NCBI GenBank assembly: GCA_963755985.1
Contig: CAVWLO010000003.1
Coordinates: 868,001-932,000, forward strand
Reading direction: 5' to 3'
DNA: 64,000 nucleotides
DNA from: DASXMT01 sp963755985
GTDB taxonomy: Bacteria > Actinomycetota > Acidimicrobiia > Acidimicrobiales > RAAP-2
Notes under the pieces: model-generated
The model's input: only the letters and a program-made list of their open reading frames with translations
Told to the model about the DNA's origin: nothing
Databases searched by the model: none
Position numbers and translations under genes: made by a program
Shown: positions 26,119 to 33,560 of the stretch, piece after piece
Layout: the number at the start of each line of letters is the position of its first letter
How positions within the stretch are numbered: the first letter of the stretch is position 1

Positions 26119-26730
26119 CTATGACGTGCCTGTTGTCCCGAGCAGCCTCGACAGGACCTCGTCGATGGCGTCGGCACCCAGCTCCGCTTCCCGGTCGGGC
26201 TGGTCGGAGCGGGCGACAAGAAGGGCGATCTCGTTGATGGAGGCCAGGATGACGTGCGAGAAGACGTCGATCAGGTCGGCGTCCAGGTCACCCTGCTCGG
26301 CGATGGCGCCGAGCACGTCCCTGATCAATCCGAGTGCGTGCCGTTCTTCGAGCGCCCGCCAGCGTTCCCACCCGAGTACGGCCGGGGCGTCGATCAGGAG
26401 GACGCGCTGGACGACGGGGTCCCCGGCTAGATGTACCCAGGCCAGTGCCCCCGATCGCAGGATTGCCTTCGGATCGGTGGCAGTAGCGGCCGCCTCCATG
26501 ACCCGGAGGCCCACATCGTCCTCGATGGCTTCGAGCACCGCTTCGAACAGGGCCTCCTTGTTCTTGAAGTGGTGATAGAGCGAGCCACGGCTTACCGAGG
26601 CCTCTTCGAGGACGGTCTCGATCGACGTGTCCTCGTATCCCTGTTCGGCGAAAAGCTTCGTCGCCACCTCGATCAGGTGCCCGCGGGTGGCCGCGCCTCT
26701 CGCCACGTTCTGATTCATCCGTTCGGGCAT
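26119..26730 (-). CDS. TetR family transcriptional regulator
   Basis: 203 residues. The DNA-binding domain is VATKLFAEQGYEDTSIETVL, then EASVSRGSLYHHFKNKEALF, the classical TetR helix-turn-helix. The ligand domain (residues 80-200) is helical with WVHLAGDPVVQRVLLIDAPA, a segment seen in a group of regulators of unknown ligands. Starts at ATG 26730 or 26718. Its upstream region contains a 38-base near-perfect palindrome shared with the divergent hydrolase gene, so autorepression plus control of the hydrolase is very likely. Confidence 0.92.
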   Translation of the reverse strand: MPERMNQNVARGAATRGHLIEVATKLFAEQGYEDTSIETVLEEASVSRGSLYHHFKNKEALFEAVLEAIEDDVGLRVMEAAATATDPKAILRSGALAWVHLAGDPVVQRVLLIDAPAVLGWERWRALEERHALGLIRDVLGAIAEQGDLDADLIDVFSHVILASINEIALLVARSDQPDREAELGADAIDEVLSRLLGTTGTS

Positions 26731-26753
26731 GGCTGCGGGCGCCTCCTTGACAA

Positions 26754-26791
26754 ACCGACTGTCAGTCTACTACTTTAGACCGATAGTCGGT
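26754..26791. promoter_or_regulatory. TetR operator between TetR gene and hydrolase
   Basis: ACCGACTGTCAGTCT at 26754-26768 and AGACCGATAGTCGGT at 26777-26791 are inverted copies matching at 13 of 15 positions, separated by ACTACTTT. Each arm also contains its own small dyad (GACTG-T-CAGTC on the left, ACCGA-TAG-TCGGT on the right), so two dimers could bind. The site lies 24 bases before the TetR start and 69 bases before the hydrolase start, inside the shared promoter region. Confidence 0.7.
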
Positions 26792-26859
26792 ATGGGAAAT
26801 GGTACCCCCTGGCGTACGCCGGGCCGTGCATCCCGGGACTTTCTCACTTGGAGGAGCAG

Positions 26860-27727
26860 ATGAACATTCCCGAGCTCGAAACGCACCGCCGCACCATTGA
26901 GACGGCGAGGGGCCCTGTCAGCTACCTCGACGTCGGGGAGGGACCGGTGACCCTGTTCGTCCACGGCGTGGGGACGAACGCTTTGTTCTGGCGCCATGCG
27001 ATCAGCTCCCTGGCCGGCGAACGCCGCTGCGTTGCCGTGGACCTGCCCCTGCACGCCCACACCGGCGCCACCGGACCAGGACTTCCACCTGGGCTCGTTG
27101 GCCGCGGTGCTCGATGCCTTTTGCACATCGGCTGAGCTGGGCGTACTCGATCTGGTCGCCCATGACACCGGGGGCGCGCTGTCCCAGGTGTTCGCGGCGA
27201 AGCATCCCAAGCGCCTCCGTTCGCTGTGCCTGACCAACTGCGACACCCACGACAACATCCCGCCCGAAGCGTTCAGGCCCGAGGTCGAGCTGGCCGAGGC
27301 CGGGGCCATCGTCGCCGGGGCGCCCGACATATTGGCCGACCTTCCGCTGGCGCGCGAGACAATCTTCGGATCCGGCTACCAGGACATAACCGCACTTCCC
27401 ATAGAGGTCCTGCGCTCGTTCCTCCTGCCGGTGATCGGCACACCCGAACGGGCCCGCCAGTTCGAGCAGCTCATCGTTTCGCTGCAACCCGAGGACCTCC
27501 TGGCGGTGGAGCCAGACCTGGCTCGGCTCGAGGTGCCCACTCTCATCGTCTGGGGAACAGCCGACAGCTTCTTCGAGCTCTCGTGGGCCTACTGGCTGAA
27601 GGACCTGATCCCGCGAGCGGCCGACGTCGTCGAGATCGAGGGTGGCCGGCTATTCTTCCCCGACGAGCGGTCCGGGGAACTGGTCAGCTCGCTGCGCGAG
27701 CACTGGGCCGCGCTGGCCGTGGCGTGA
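26860..27727 (+). CDS. Alpha/beta fold hydrolase, one frameshift
   Basis: About 288 residues after bridging one shift. The first frame gives VSYLDVGEGPVTLFVHGVGT (oxyanion HG) and ISSLAGERRCVAVDLPLHAH; the second gives LDLVAHDTGGALSQVFAAKH, where the nucleophile position of the elbow is Asp (HDTGG), as in haloalkane dehalogenase-like members. VPTLIVWGTADSFFELSWAY carries the acid region; the usual His near RLFFPDERSGEL is not obvious. The shift is one extra base between about 27060 and 27078. ATG at 26860 has GGAGG five bases upstream. Expression is probably controlled by the divergent TetR. Dehalogenase or epoxide-like chemistry is inferred from the Asp only. Confidence 0.82.
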
Positions 27728-27733
27728 TCGTGG

Positions 27734-28177
27734 TCAGCTTTCGACGAGGTGCCGGGGTCCCGGCCCGCGCTGACCGGCGCGATCCTCAGGGTTGAGGAGC
27801 TTGCAAAACCGCAGGGAGAGGCATCCACAACCGATGCAGCTCCCAAGGCGGTCTCGGAGCCGTTCAAGTAAAGCGATCTGCGCGTCGAGGCGCGGGCGCC
27901 AAGAGGCAGAGAGCCGTTCCCAGTCCTTGGCGTTCGGGGTTCGATGCTCGGGTAACGAATCGAGTGCCAGCCGGATCTCATCGAGGCGCAGTCCCACCTG
28001 CTGGGCGACCCGGATGAACGACACCCGTCGCAGGACGTCCCGGGCGTACCGACGCTGCCCACCCTCCGAGCGGGTGGCGTGGATGAGGCCCTCAGCCTCG
28101 TAGAAGCGAAGGGCCGAGGCAGCTACCCCAGCCCGCTCGCTCAAGGCACCGATGGTCAACTCGGGCTCGGGTTCCAT
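27734..28177 (-). CDS. soxR: Redox-sensitive transcriptional activator SoxR
   Basis: 147 residues of the MerR family. TIGALSERAGVAASALRFYE and EGLIHATRSEGGQRRYARDV form the winged helix, a long dimerisation helix follows, and SCIGCGCLSLRFCKLLNP carries the four cysteines of the [2Fe-2S] cluster in the C-x2-C-x-C-x5-C pattern unique to SoxR. The protein senses redox-cycling agents through the cluster. No soxS is nearby, as usual outside enterobacteria; the targets are probably elsewhere or the genes at the far side of its promoter. The gene ends 7 bases from the hydrolase stop (convergent). Confidence 0.95.
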   Translation of the reverse strand: MEPEPELTIGALSERAGVAASALRFYEAEGLIHATRSEGGQRRYARDVLRRVSFIRVAQQVGLRLDEIRLALDSLPEHRTPNAKDWERLSASWRPRLDAQIALLERLRDRLGSCIGCGCLSLRFCKLLNPEDRAGQRGPGPRHLVES

Positions 28178-28205
28178 GTGGAAAAACTACCCGCCACACG
28201 GACAT

Positions 28206-28225
28206 ACTTCAAGGTCGCTTTAACT
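28206..28225. promoter_or_regulatory. Weak dyad upstream of soxR, candidate SoxR box
   Basis: ACTTCAAGG (28206-28214) and GCTTTAACT (28217-28225) form an imperfect 9-2-9 dyad (6 of 9 positions) 29 bases before the soxR start. The CAAG/CTTT core recalls SoxR sites built on CTCAAG...CTTGAG. It is a candidate only. Confidence 0.3.
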
Positions 28226-28313
28226 AGTGGAGCGATCCGCGAGGCTGTCCGTCACTGCGACCCCGGCCATGGCCGATAGTTGCGGCGCGGTCTGCGTCGG
28301 TGTGACGGCGCAG

Positions 28314-28589
28314 CTACGGCAACAACTTGAACGCCACCTCATGGTCGTCCGACACCTCGACGTCGAGCGTCCTGTCCTCGAGTAGGGACGCCACTTGAAG
28401 ATCGAGGAAGACCTGCGATCCCTGCTCGTCGACGATCTCGTCGGTGGGCTCCGGATTCGCGGTCACAGCGAGCCCCAGCTCGATCCGGTCGGCATCGACC
28501 GGGTTCGAGGAAATGCGAAGTCCGGCCCCGGGATGATCGGCCACGAGATCTTGGATCACTTGAGCTGCACCAGTAGTGAGAGTCAACAC
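28314..28589 (-). CDS. HesB/IscA-like protein lacking the cluster cysteines
   Basis: 91 residues. LTLTTGAAQVIQDLVADHPG, GLRISSNPVDADRIELGLAV and VFLDLQVASLLEDRTLDVEV follow the HesB/IscA fold, but none of the three conserved cysteines of A-type iron-sulfur carriers is present; the protein has no cysteine. Many actinobacteria encode such a protein, sometimes annotated as adhesin. Its role is unknown. GTG at 28589 is preceded by GGAAGG. The stop of the VPD-repeat ORF lies 6 bases upstream, suggesting one transcript. Confidence 0.8.
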   Translation of the reverse strand: MLTLTTGAAQVIQDLVADHPGAGLRISSNPVDADRIELGLAVTANPEPTDEIVDEQGSQVFLDLQVASLLEDRTLDVEVSDDHEVAFKLLP

Positions 28590-28595
28590 AGTTGT

Positions 28596-28842
28596 TCACC
28601 TTCCAGTCGCGGGCACAAGGTGCTGTGCTACCCCTTTGCCGGCTTGGAAAACATCGACGGCCCAACCACCGTTGTCCGGTAGGTTGCCCTACGATCCCGT
28701 CGAGAACGGCCAAGTAATTGGCAATTGCTAGGTCCGGCACGTCCGGCACGTCCGGCACGTCCGGCACGTCCGGTACGTCTGGCACGTCTGGCACGTCTGG
28801 CACGTCTGGCACCTCCGGCTTTCTGATCGCTGGCGTCGTCAT
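28596..28842 (-). CDS. Small VPD-repeat protein, probably with one frameshift
   Basis: About 81 residues. ATG at 28842 begins TTPAIRKPE, then nine VPD triplets, then LAIANYLAVLDGIVGQP. After skipping one base near 28682-28690 the frame continues DNGGWAVDVFQAGKGVAQHL and stops at 28596-28598, six bases before the HesB-like start. Both halves flanking the shift look like real protein, and all other shifts in the window are of this +1 kind. I do not know the family. The repeats give a stiff, acidic, proline-rich N-terminal arm. The alternative is that the gene ends in the first frame and is unrelated. Confidence 0.5.
28732..28812. repeat. 9-base tandem repeat, nine copies
   Basis: The unit GTCCGGCAC (first five copies; the fifth has a T) changes to GTCTGGCAC in the last four. 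Nine copies fill 28732-28812 without a spacer. Translated leftward it gives VPD repeats, rightward GTS repeats. Unit length is a multiple of three, so slippage would keep the frame. Confidence 0.92.
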
Positions 28843-29424
28843 GTGTCGCTACGACCGCGCCACGCGGCGATACGCGCCGTCGAGCAACGCGCACAACTTG
28901 CCTGCAGGGGGAACGAACGGCCGATTCTCAACTAACGCCGACGCCGGGTAAGGGCTAGGGCAGGAACCGCGGTCGGGCCCACCACACCTCTCCGGCCTGA
29001 CCGATTGTCAATTTCTGCAATTTTATAGTACATGTACTATAAGTGTCAGAAATTGAGGTACGGCAGGGTCGGCGGACCCCTTGAAGTCGGCGGACCCCTT
29101 GAATCCGCGACCCCGGCGAGGATCCGCTGACCCCGGTGAGCTTCCAGGGATCATCGAGAGCTCGAGCCCCGGACGGGTATTCGCGTGGTTGGTCCCCTCA
29201 CGTCGGCCCTGACATGACGTGAGGGGCAGATGGAGGCCCAGGTCCTGGAGCGACGATCGGAATCAGCATGACCACTGAGCCGGCGTCGGGCGATGAGCAA
29301 CGCATGGTCATCCGGTCGGCCAGGAGTTTGCCGCGTCGCGAGGGCACGGCGGCGCCCACCAGCGCCCACCGGCGGATCAGGTCGCTTTTATTGTCTCCCG
29401 AGTTCGCGTGTAGGTTCCCATCTG
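28843..29424. other. 582-base gap with an AT-rich palindromic core
   Basis: No gene is supported here. The stretch holds the nested palindrome at 29008-29056, two direct copies of GGCGGACCCCTTGAA (29072-29086 and 29090-29104), and a related pair of GACCCCGGCGAG/GACCCCGGTGAG (around 29109 and 29130). Short minus-strand ORFs at 29198-29473 look random. Composition in the core is far more AT-rich than the surroundings, which suggests a regulatory or recombination site or the end of a lost mobile element. Confidence 0.5.
29008..29056. promoter_or_regulatory. Nested perfect palindromes in AT-rich DNA
   Basis: Inner palindrome TTATAGTACATGTACTATAA (29023-29042) is perfect over 20 bases. Outer arms TCAATTTCTG (29008-29017) and CAGAAATTGA (29047-29056) are perfect 10-base inverted copies, off-centre by only one base. 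The whole is a 49-base dyad and stands out from GC-rich DNA. It could be an operator, a recombinase site or an element end; no protein partner can be assigned. Confidence 0.6.
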
Positions 29425-30279
29425 ATGCAGGGAGTGCATGACCTACCGGGGGAAGCTGTGGACGAGACGACATTCGGAAGGCGGTTCGAGGGCACGGTCG
29501 CGATCGTGACCGGTGCCTCGACCAATCCCGGCATCGGGCGGTCCTCAGCCCGTCGCCTCGCGCTCGAAGGGGCGTCGGTGGTCATCAATGCTCGGTCCGA
29601 AGGCCAGCTCCGCGACACCGAACAAGCCCTGCAATCCGAGGGGCTCTCGGTTGTCGCCGTGCCCGGCGCTGCCGGCGATCCCGCCACCCCTGCCCGCCTG
29701 GTGGACGTCGCGCTCGAGCACTTTGGTCGGATCGATTTCCTGGCGAACACGGTCGGCGGTGCTCCCCATCCGGGGTCGGCGCTGGACATGGACCGCGCCG
29801 CGTTCATGGAGACGGTATCGCTCAACACCTGGCCCACCCTGGCCCTCATCCAAGAGGCGGTCCGTCGCGGACTCGGTGGCGACGGCGGGGGTGCCATCGT
29901 CAACATCTCGAGCGGATCCCCAAAGAAGACGACCCCGTCGATGGCCGCCTATGCGGCGGCCAAGGCCGCGCTCAATGCGCTCACCCGAACACTGGCCAAT
30001 GACTTGGGCCGGCGAGGCGTGCGGGTCAACGCGGTCAGTCCTGGCCTGACCAAGACCAGGGCCACGCAATCGATGTGGGAGAGCGACGAGGGCGAGGGCG
30101 CGGGCAGCCACCTTCTCCTGGGCCGGCTGACCGAGGCCGACGACATCGGGGCCGCAGTGGCCTTTCTGCTCTCAGGTGACGCACGATCGATCACCGGCGT
30201 CCTCATCGACGTTGATGCTGGGAACCATGTCTCTTCGGGGGCATGGTCGCCGTTCCAAGCCCAGCCCACCGATCGCTGA
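29425..30279 (+). CDS. Short-chain dehydrogenase/reductase
   Basis: 284 residues from ATG 29425, or 273 from GTG 29458, which has GGGGGAA just upstream. GTVAIVTGASTNPGIGRSSA has the cofactor loop with a four-residue insert in TGxxxGIG. NTVGG replaces NNAG, and IVNISSGSPKKTTPSMAAYA with AAKAALNAL gives Ser, Tyr and Lys of the active site. GLTKTRATQSMW and ITGVLIDVDAG are the usual end. It oxidises or reduces an unknown alcohol/ketone with NAD(P)H. It is followed after 2 bases by a second SDR and then an LLM oxidoreductase, all rightward, and opposite a CoA-ligase/CoA-transferase pair, suggesting one catabolic locus. Confidence 0.88.
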   Translation: MQGVHDLPGEAVDETTFGRRFEGTVAIVTGASTNPGIGRSSARRLALEGASVVINARSEGQLRDTEQALQSEGLSVVAVPGAAGDPATPARLVDVALEHFGRIDFLANTVGGAPHPGSALDMDRAAFMETVSLNTWPTLALIQEAVRRGLGGDGGGAIVNISSGSPKKTTPSMAAYAAAKAALNALTRTLANDLGRRGVRVNAVSPGLTKTRATQSMWESDEGEGAGSHLLLGRLTEADDIGAAVAFLLSGDARSITGVLIDVDAGNHVSSGAWSPFQAQPTDR

Positions 30280-30281
30280 GG

Positions 30282-31109
30282 ATGTCCGTGGGCAAGACGA
30301 TCGATCTCAGCGGCCGAAGCGCCCTCGTTGTCGGGGGCGGTGGTGGGGGCATCGGCACAGCCATGGCCGTGACGCTGGCCCAGGCGGGTGCCGATGTGGC
30401 CGTCATCACCTACGTGGCTGAGCACGCGAGAGACAGCGAGGACCGGGTTCGTGCCCTGGGGCGCCGAGGCCTTGGCGTGGTGGCCGACGTCACCGACGAG
30501 ACCGCGCTGCGAGCCGCCATCGTCTCGGCTGCCATCGAGCTGGGTCCGTTTCGGCACCTCGTCAACGTGGTCGGGGGTGCGCTGCCTGATGATTGGTGGC
30601 GTACCGCCGACTACGACATGGACGCCTTCGACCGGATCGTCTCGCGAAACCTCCGCTATGCCGTCGTCACCTGTCGTGATGTGGCCCGCGCCCTCATCGA
30701 CGCCGGAGAGACCGGCAGCATCGTCAACGTCTCGTCCGTTGCGGCCCGTGGTGCACCCCTGCTGGCCGCCTATGGCGCATCCAAGGCCGGTCTCGAGTCC
30801 TTCAGTCGCACCATGGCCCTGGAATGGGCCCCCTACGGTATCCGGGTCAACCTGGTGGCGCCGGGGACGGTCAAGACACCCCGAGCGGGACAGAGCGACT
30901 TGTCCGACGCAGCCCAGTCGATCCCGTTGCGCCGCCGCGGTGACCCCCAGGACATCGCCGATGCCGCGCTGTTCTTGCTCTCGGACCTGGGTGGCTACAT
31001 AACCGGACAGACCCTGGTTGTGGACGGGGGCATGACCCTGGGAGGTCCGGGCGGGGACCAGTTGCCGGTCTTCGTCACCAACCCGGCGGTGCGAGCCAGG
31101 TTCGAATAG
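30282..31109 (+). CDS. Short-chain dehydrogenase/reductase
   Basis: 275 residues. The cofactor motif is ALVVGGGGGGIGTAMAVTLA, with VGGGGGGIG in place of TGxxxGIG. NVVGG replaces NNAG, and SIVNVSSVAARGAPLLAAYG with ASKAGLESF supplies Ser, Tyr and Lys. The C-terminal YITGQTLVVDGGMTL is canonical. The C-terminus runs on with GGDQLPVFVTNP. ATG at 30282 lies 2 bases after the stop of the first SDR, so they are coupled. Two SDRs in tandem may act on successive intermediates; the substrates are unknown. Confidence 0.88.
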   Translation: MSVGKTIDLSGRSALVVGGGGGGIGTAMAVTLAQAGADVAVITYVAEHARDSEDRVRALGRRGLGVVADVTDETALRAAIVSAAIELGPFRHLVNVVGGALPDDWWRTADYDMDAFDRIVSRNLRYAVVTCRDVARALIDAGETGSIVNVSSVAARGAPLLAAYGASKAGLESFSRTMALEWAPYGIRVNLVAPGTVKTPRAGQSDLSDAAQSIPLRRRGDPQDIADAALFLLSDLGGYITGQTLVVDGGMTLGGPGGDQLPVFVTNPAVRARFE

Positions 31110-31123
31110 TTGATCGGGAGAGA

Positions 31124-32011
31124 ATGATTGTGAGCGAATTCCATTTGTACCTGCCCCAGATGCGCCTCTCGTTCGAGGAGCTCGAGGCACACGCCAAGAA
31201 GGCCGAGGCAGCCGGCTTCGAGGGCATGGCCTTCATGGACCACTTCGCCCCGCCGATGGCCGAGACCCAGCCGATGTACGAGGCTCTGGTCACGGCCACG
31301 TGGCTGGCGGCGCGGACCGAGCGCCTCCGTATGGGCCACCTGGTCTTGTGCGACGCCTTCCGGCACCCCGCCGTCCTGGCCAAGCAGGTGGCGTCCATCG
31401 ACCGGGCCAGCGGAGGCCGGTTCGAGCTGGGCATGGGCTGGGGATCGGTCCCCGCCGAGTTCGACACCTTCGGCATCGACGAGCAGACGCCGGGCGCCCG
31501 CATCCGGCGGCTGGACGAGACCCTCCAGGTGCTCCGCGCCCTGTGGTCGGGGGAGTCGGTCGACTTCGACGGGGAGTTCCATCACCTGCGGGGTGCCATG
31601 CAGCAACCGGCCCCGCTCGGCCGCATCCCCATCGTCATCGGCGGGACGGGCAAGAAGACGCTCGAGCTGGTGGCTCGTCATGCCGACTGGTGGAACCTGC
31701 AGATCGGAAACCTCTATCGGCTTGACGAGCTCAGGGCGTCGACCGGCAATGCCCGGACCTCGTTGCAGCAGATGGTGTGCTTCATCCCCTCCGAGAAGGA
31801 GCGGGCAGACGTGGAGGCCCTGGCTCGACGGCGGTTCGGCGGCTTCGGGGACGCCATCATGTTCGGCACCGGCTCCGAGCTCGTCGAGCAGCTCGGCGCC
31901 CTGTCCGATCGCGGTGTGGAGCGGTTCTATACCTGGTTCACCGACTTCGCCGCTCCAGCCACCCTGGCTGCGTTTGGCGAGCAGGTCATTTCACAGCTCG
32001 GCTCGGCCTGA
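31124..32011 (+). CDS. LLM class flavin-dependent oxidoreductase (luciferase-like)
   Basis: 295 residues. SFEELEAHAKKAEAAGFEGM, MDHFAPPM, RLRMGHLVLCDAFRHPAVLA and RFELGMGWGSVPAEFDTFGI are the sequence pattern of bacterial luciferase-like TIM barrels, and IPIVIGGTGKKTLELVARHA is the phosphate-binding end. In actinobacteria many of these use F420 and some use FMN; the sequence alone does not decide. It belongs to the rightward SDR-SDR-LLM run, 14 bases after the second SDR. A monooxygenase or F420-reductase step in breakdown of a hydrophobic compound is a reasonable inference. Confidence 0.88.
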   Translation: MIVSEFHLYLPQMRLSFEELEAHAKKAEAAGFEGMAFMDHFAPPMAETQPMYEALVTATWLAARTERLRMGHLVLCDAFRHPAVLAKQVASIDRASGGRFELGMGWGSVPAEFDTFGIDEQTPGARIRRLDETLQVLRALWSGESVDFDGEFHHLRGAMQQPAPLGRIPIVIGGTGKKTLELVARHADWWNLQIGNLYRLDELRASTGNARTSLQQMVCFIPSEKERADVEALARRRFGGFGDAIMFGTGSELVEQLGALSDRGVERFYTWFTDFAAPATLAAFGEQVISQLGSA

Positions 32012-32061
32012 CAGGCAACCTGTGTCCGGGGCGACCCGTCCTCACCGTGGACGCCCCGCCG

Positions 32062-33547
32062 CTACGTCTCCGAAGAGGCGATGCGCTCGTCTCGGAGCTT
32101 GGATCGGCGCACCTTGCCGGCATCGGTGCGGAGCGGCTCGTTGACCAGCTCGAAGGTACGGGGGATCTTGTAGCGGACGATGCGATCGGCCAGGAAGGCC
32201 ACCAGGGCGGCCTGGTCGACGTCCCCCGCTGACCCGTCGTGACGGCCCACGTCGACGATGGCGTGGACCCGTTGGCCGAGATCGTCGTCGGGTAGCCCGA
32301 TCACCACCGACGAGCGGACGTCGGGGTGCTGGTCGAGCGCGGCCTCGACCTCGGCCGGGTACACGTTCTCACCACCGCTCACGATCAGGTCGACCCGGCG
32401 ATCGGCCAGGAAGAGGTACCCGTCCTCGTCGACGTACCCCATATCGCCCAGCGTCTCCCACCCGTCGACTATCTGGGACTCGGCCCCCAGATAGTGGTAG
32501 TTGGGTTCCTTGGGCCGCTCGAAATAGATGAGCCCGACCTCGCCGACACCCACCGCACGGCCGTCCTCGTCCACGATCCGGGGCGGACCGTAGCGTGGCC
32601 GACCGACCGTGCCCGGCTTGCGCAGCGCCTCCTCGCCGGTGACCAGCGTGCTGCCGCCGTACATCTCCGAGCTGCCGTAGGCCTCGAGGAGCTTGTCGGC
32701 GCCGATCCAATCGGCCCAGGCGGCCTTGAGCCAAGCTGGGAACGGCCCCCGGTGCTGAACACGACCCCGAGCGAGGAGACGTCCCGGCCGAGCCGCTCCT
32801 CTTCGGGGAGGCGCCAGACCCGCTGCAACATGGTCGGCACCACCTGCATCCAGGTGACGCCGCGCTCCTCGATGAGCTCGAGCATCCTGGCCGGATCGAA
32901 CCGGGTCATCACCACCAGGTGGCTCCCCGTAGGAGCCCCTGGCACGAGGTGATGAACGGTGCATTGTGGAACAAGGGGCCCGGAACGAGCTGCACGCTGT
33001 CCGGACCGAGGCCCATCGTCTCGCTCTCCGGGTCGATCAGGGCCTTGGCGTGGCTGACCACCACCTTGGGGCGCCCGGTGCTTCCCCCCGAGGTCAGCGC
33101 CCGCCCGAAGCGGGCCAGCGCGGGCGGGAGCGGCGATTCGTCCGCCTTCGGGTCCGCAGCGAAGCCGGCCGGTACCGAAACGAACCGGGACGCGGCTGGT
33201 CGTTCGGTACTTAGGCCGACCACCAGCGCCGGCCGGGCTAGATCGAGGATGGGCTCCAGTTCGGCATCGGGCAGACGGTCGGAGACCGGCATGGGGACCG
33301 CACCCAGTTTCCAGACGGCCAACGCGGCCACGTAGAACTCCACGCTGTTGGGAACCATGAGCGCGACAAGGTGGTCGTGCGCTACCCCCAGGCGGGCGTA
33401 GGTCCTGGCCATGGCGTTGGCTTGTTTGTCGAGCTGAATCCGGGTGACGGCGTGCGGCCCGCAGACGAGGCTGAGGCGTCCGGGGTCCTGTGCCGCCAGC
33501 CAGCTCATGGCTTGGCCGTGGGGCATCTCACTCGTTGGATGAGTCAC
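32062..33547 (-). CDS. AMP-binding acyl-CoA synthetase, two frameshifts
   Basis: About 495 residues after bridging two shifts. The N-terminal frame (33547 to about 32920) has TYARLGVAHDHLVALMVPNS and LTSGGSTGRPKVVVSH, the ATP loop. The middle frame has GVTWMQVVPTMLQRVWRLPE. The C-terminal frame has LEAYGSSEMYGG, GDMGYVDEDGYLFLADRRVD, LIVSGGENVYPAEVEAALDQ and, near the end, the Lys in RTDAGKVRRSKL. Both breaks are missing bases in C/G runs (near 32921 and 32746-32750). The enzyme activates an organic acid to its CoA thioester. It follows the CoA-transferase gene by 13 bases. Substrate unknown. Confidence 0.86.
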
Positions 33548-33560
33548 GGTCGTGTCGGCG

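Noticed and set aside
28718..28951. Plus-strand ORF with nine GTS repeats
   Set aside because: It is the reverse of the VPD repeat; the rest has no protein-like features, and the minus reading joins the HesB-like gene.
29198..29473. Minus-strand ORF in the gene-poor gap
   Set aside because: Its composition looks random and its end overlaps the SDR start; no motif is found.
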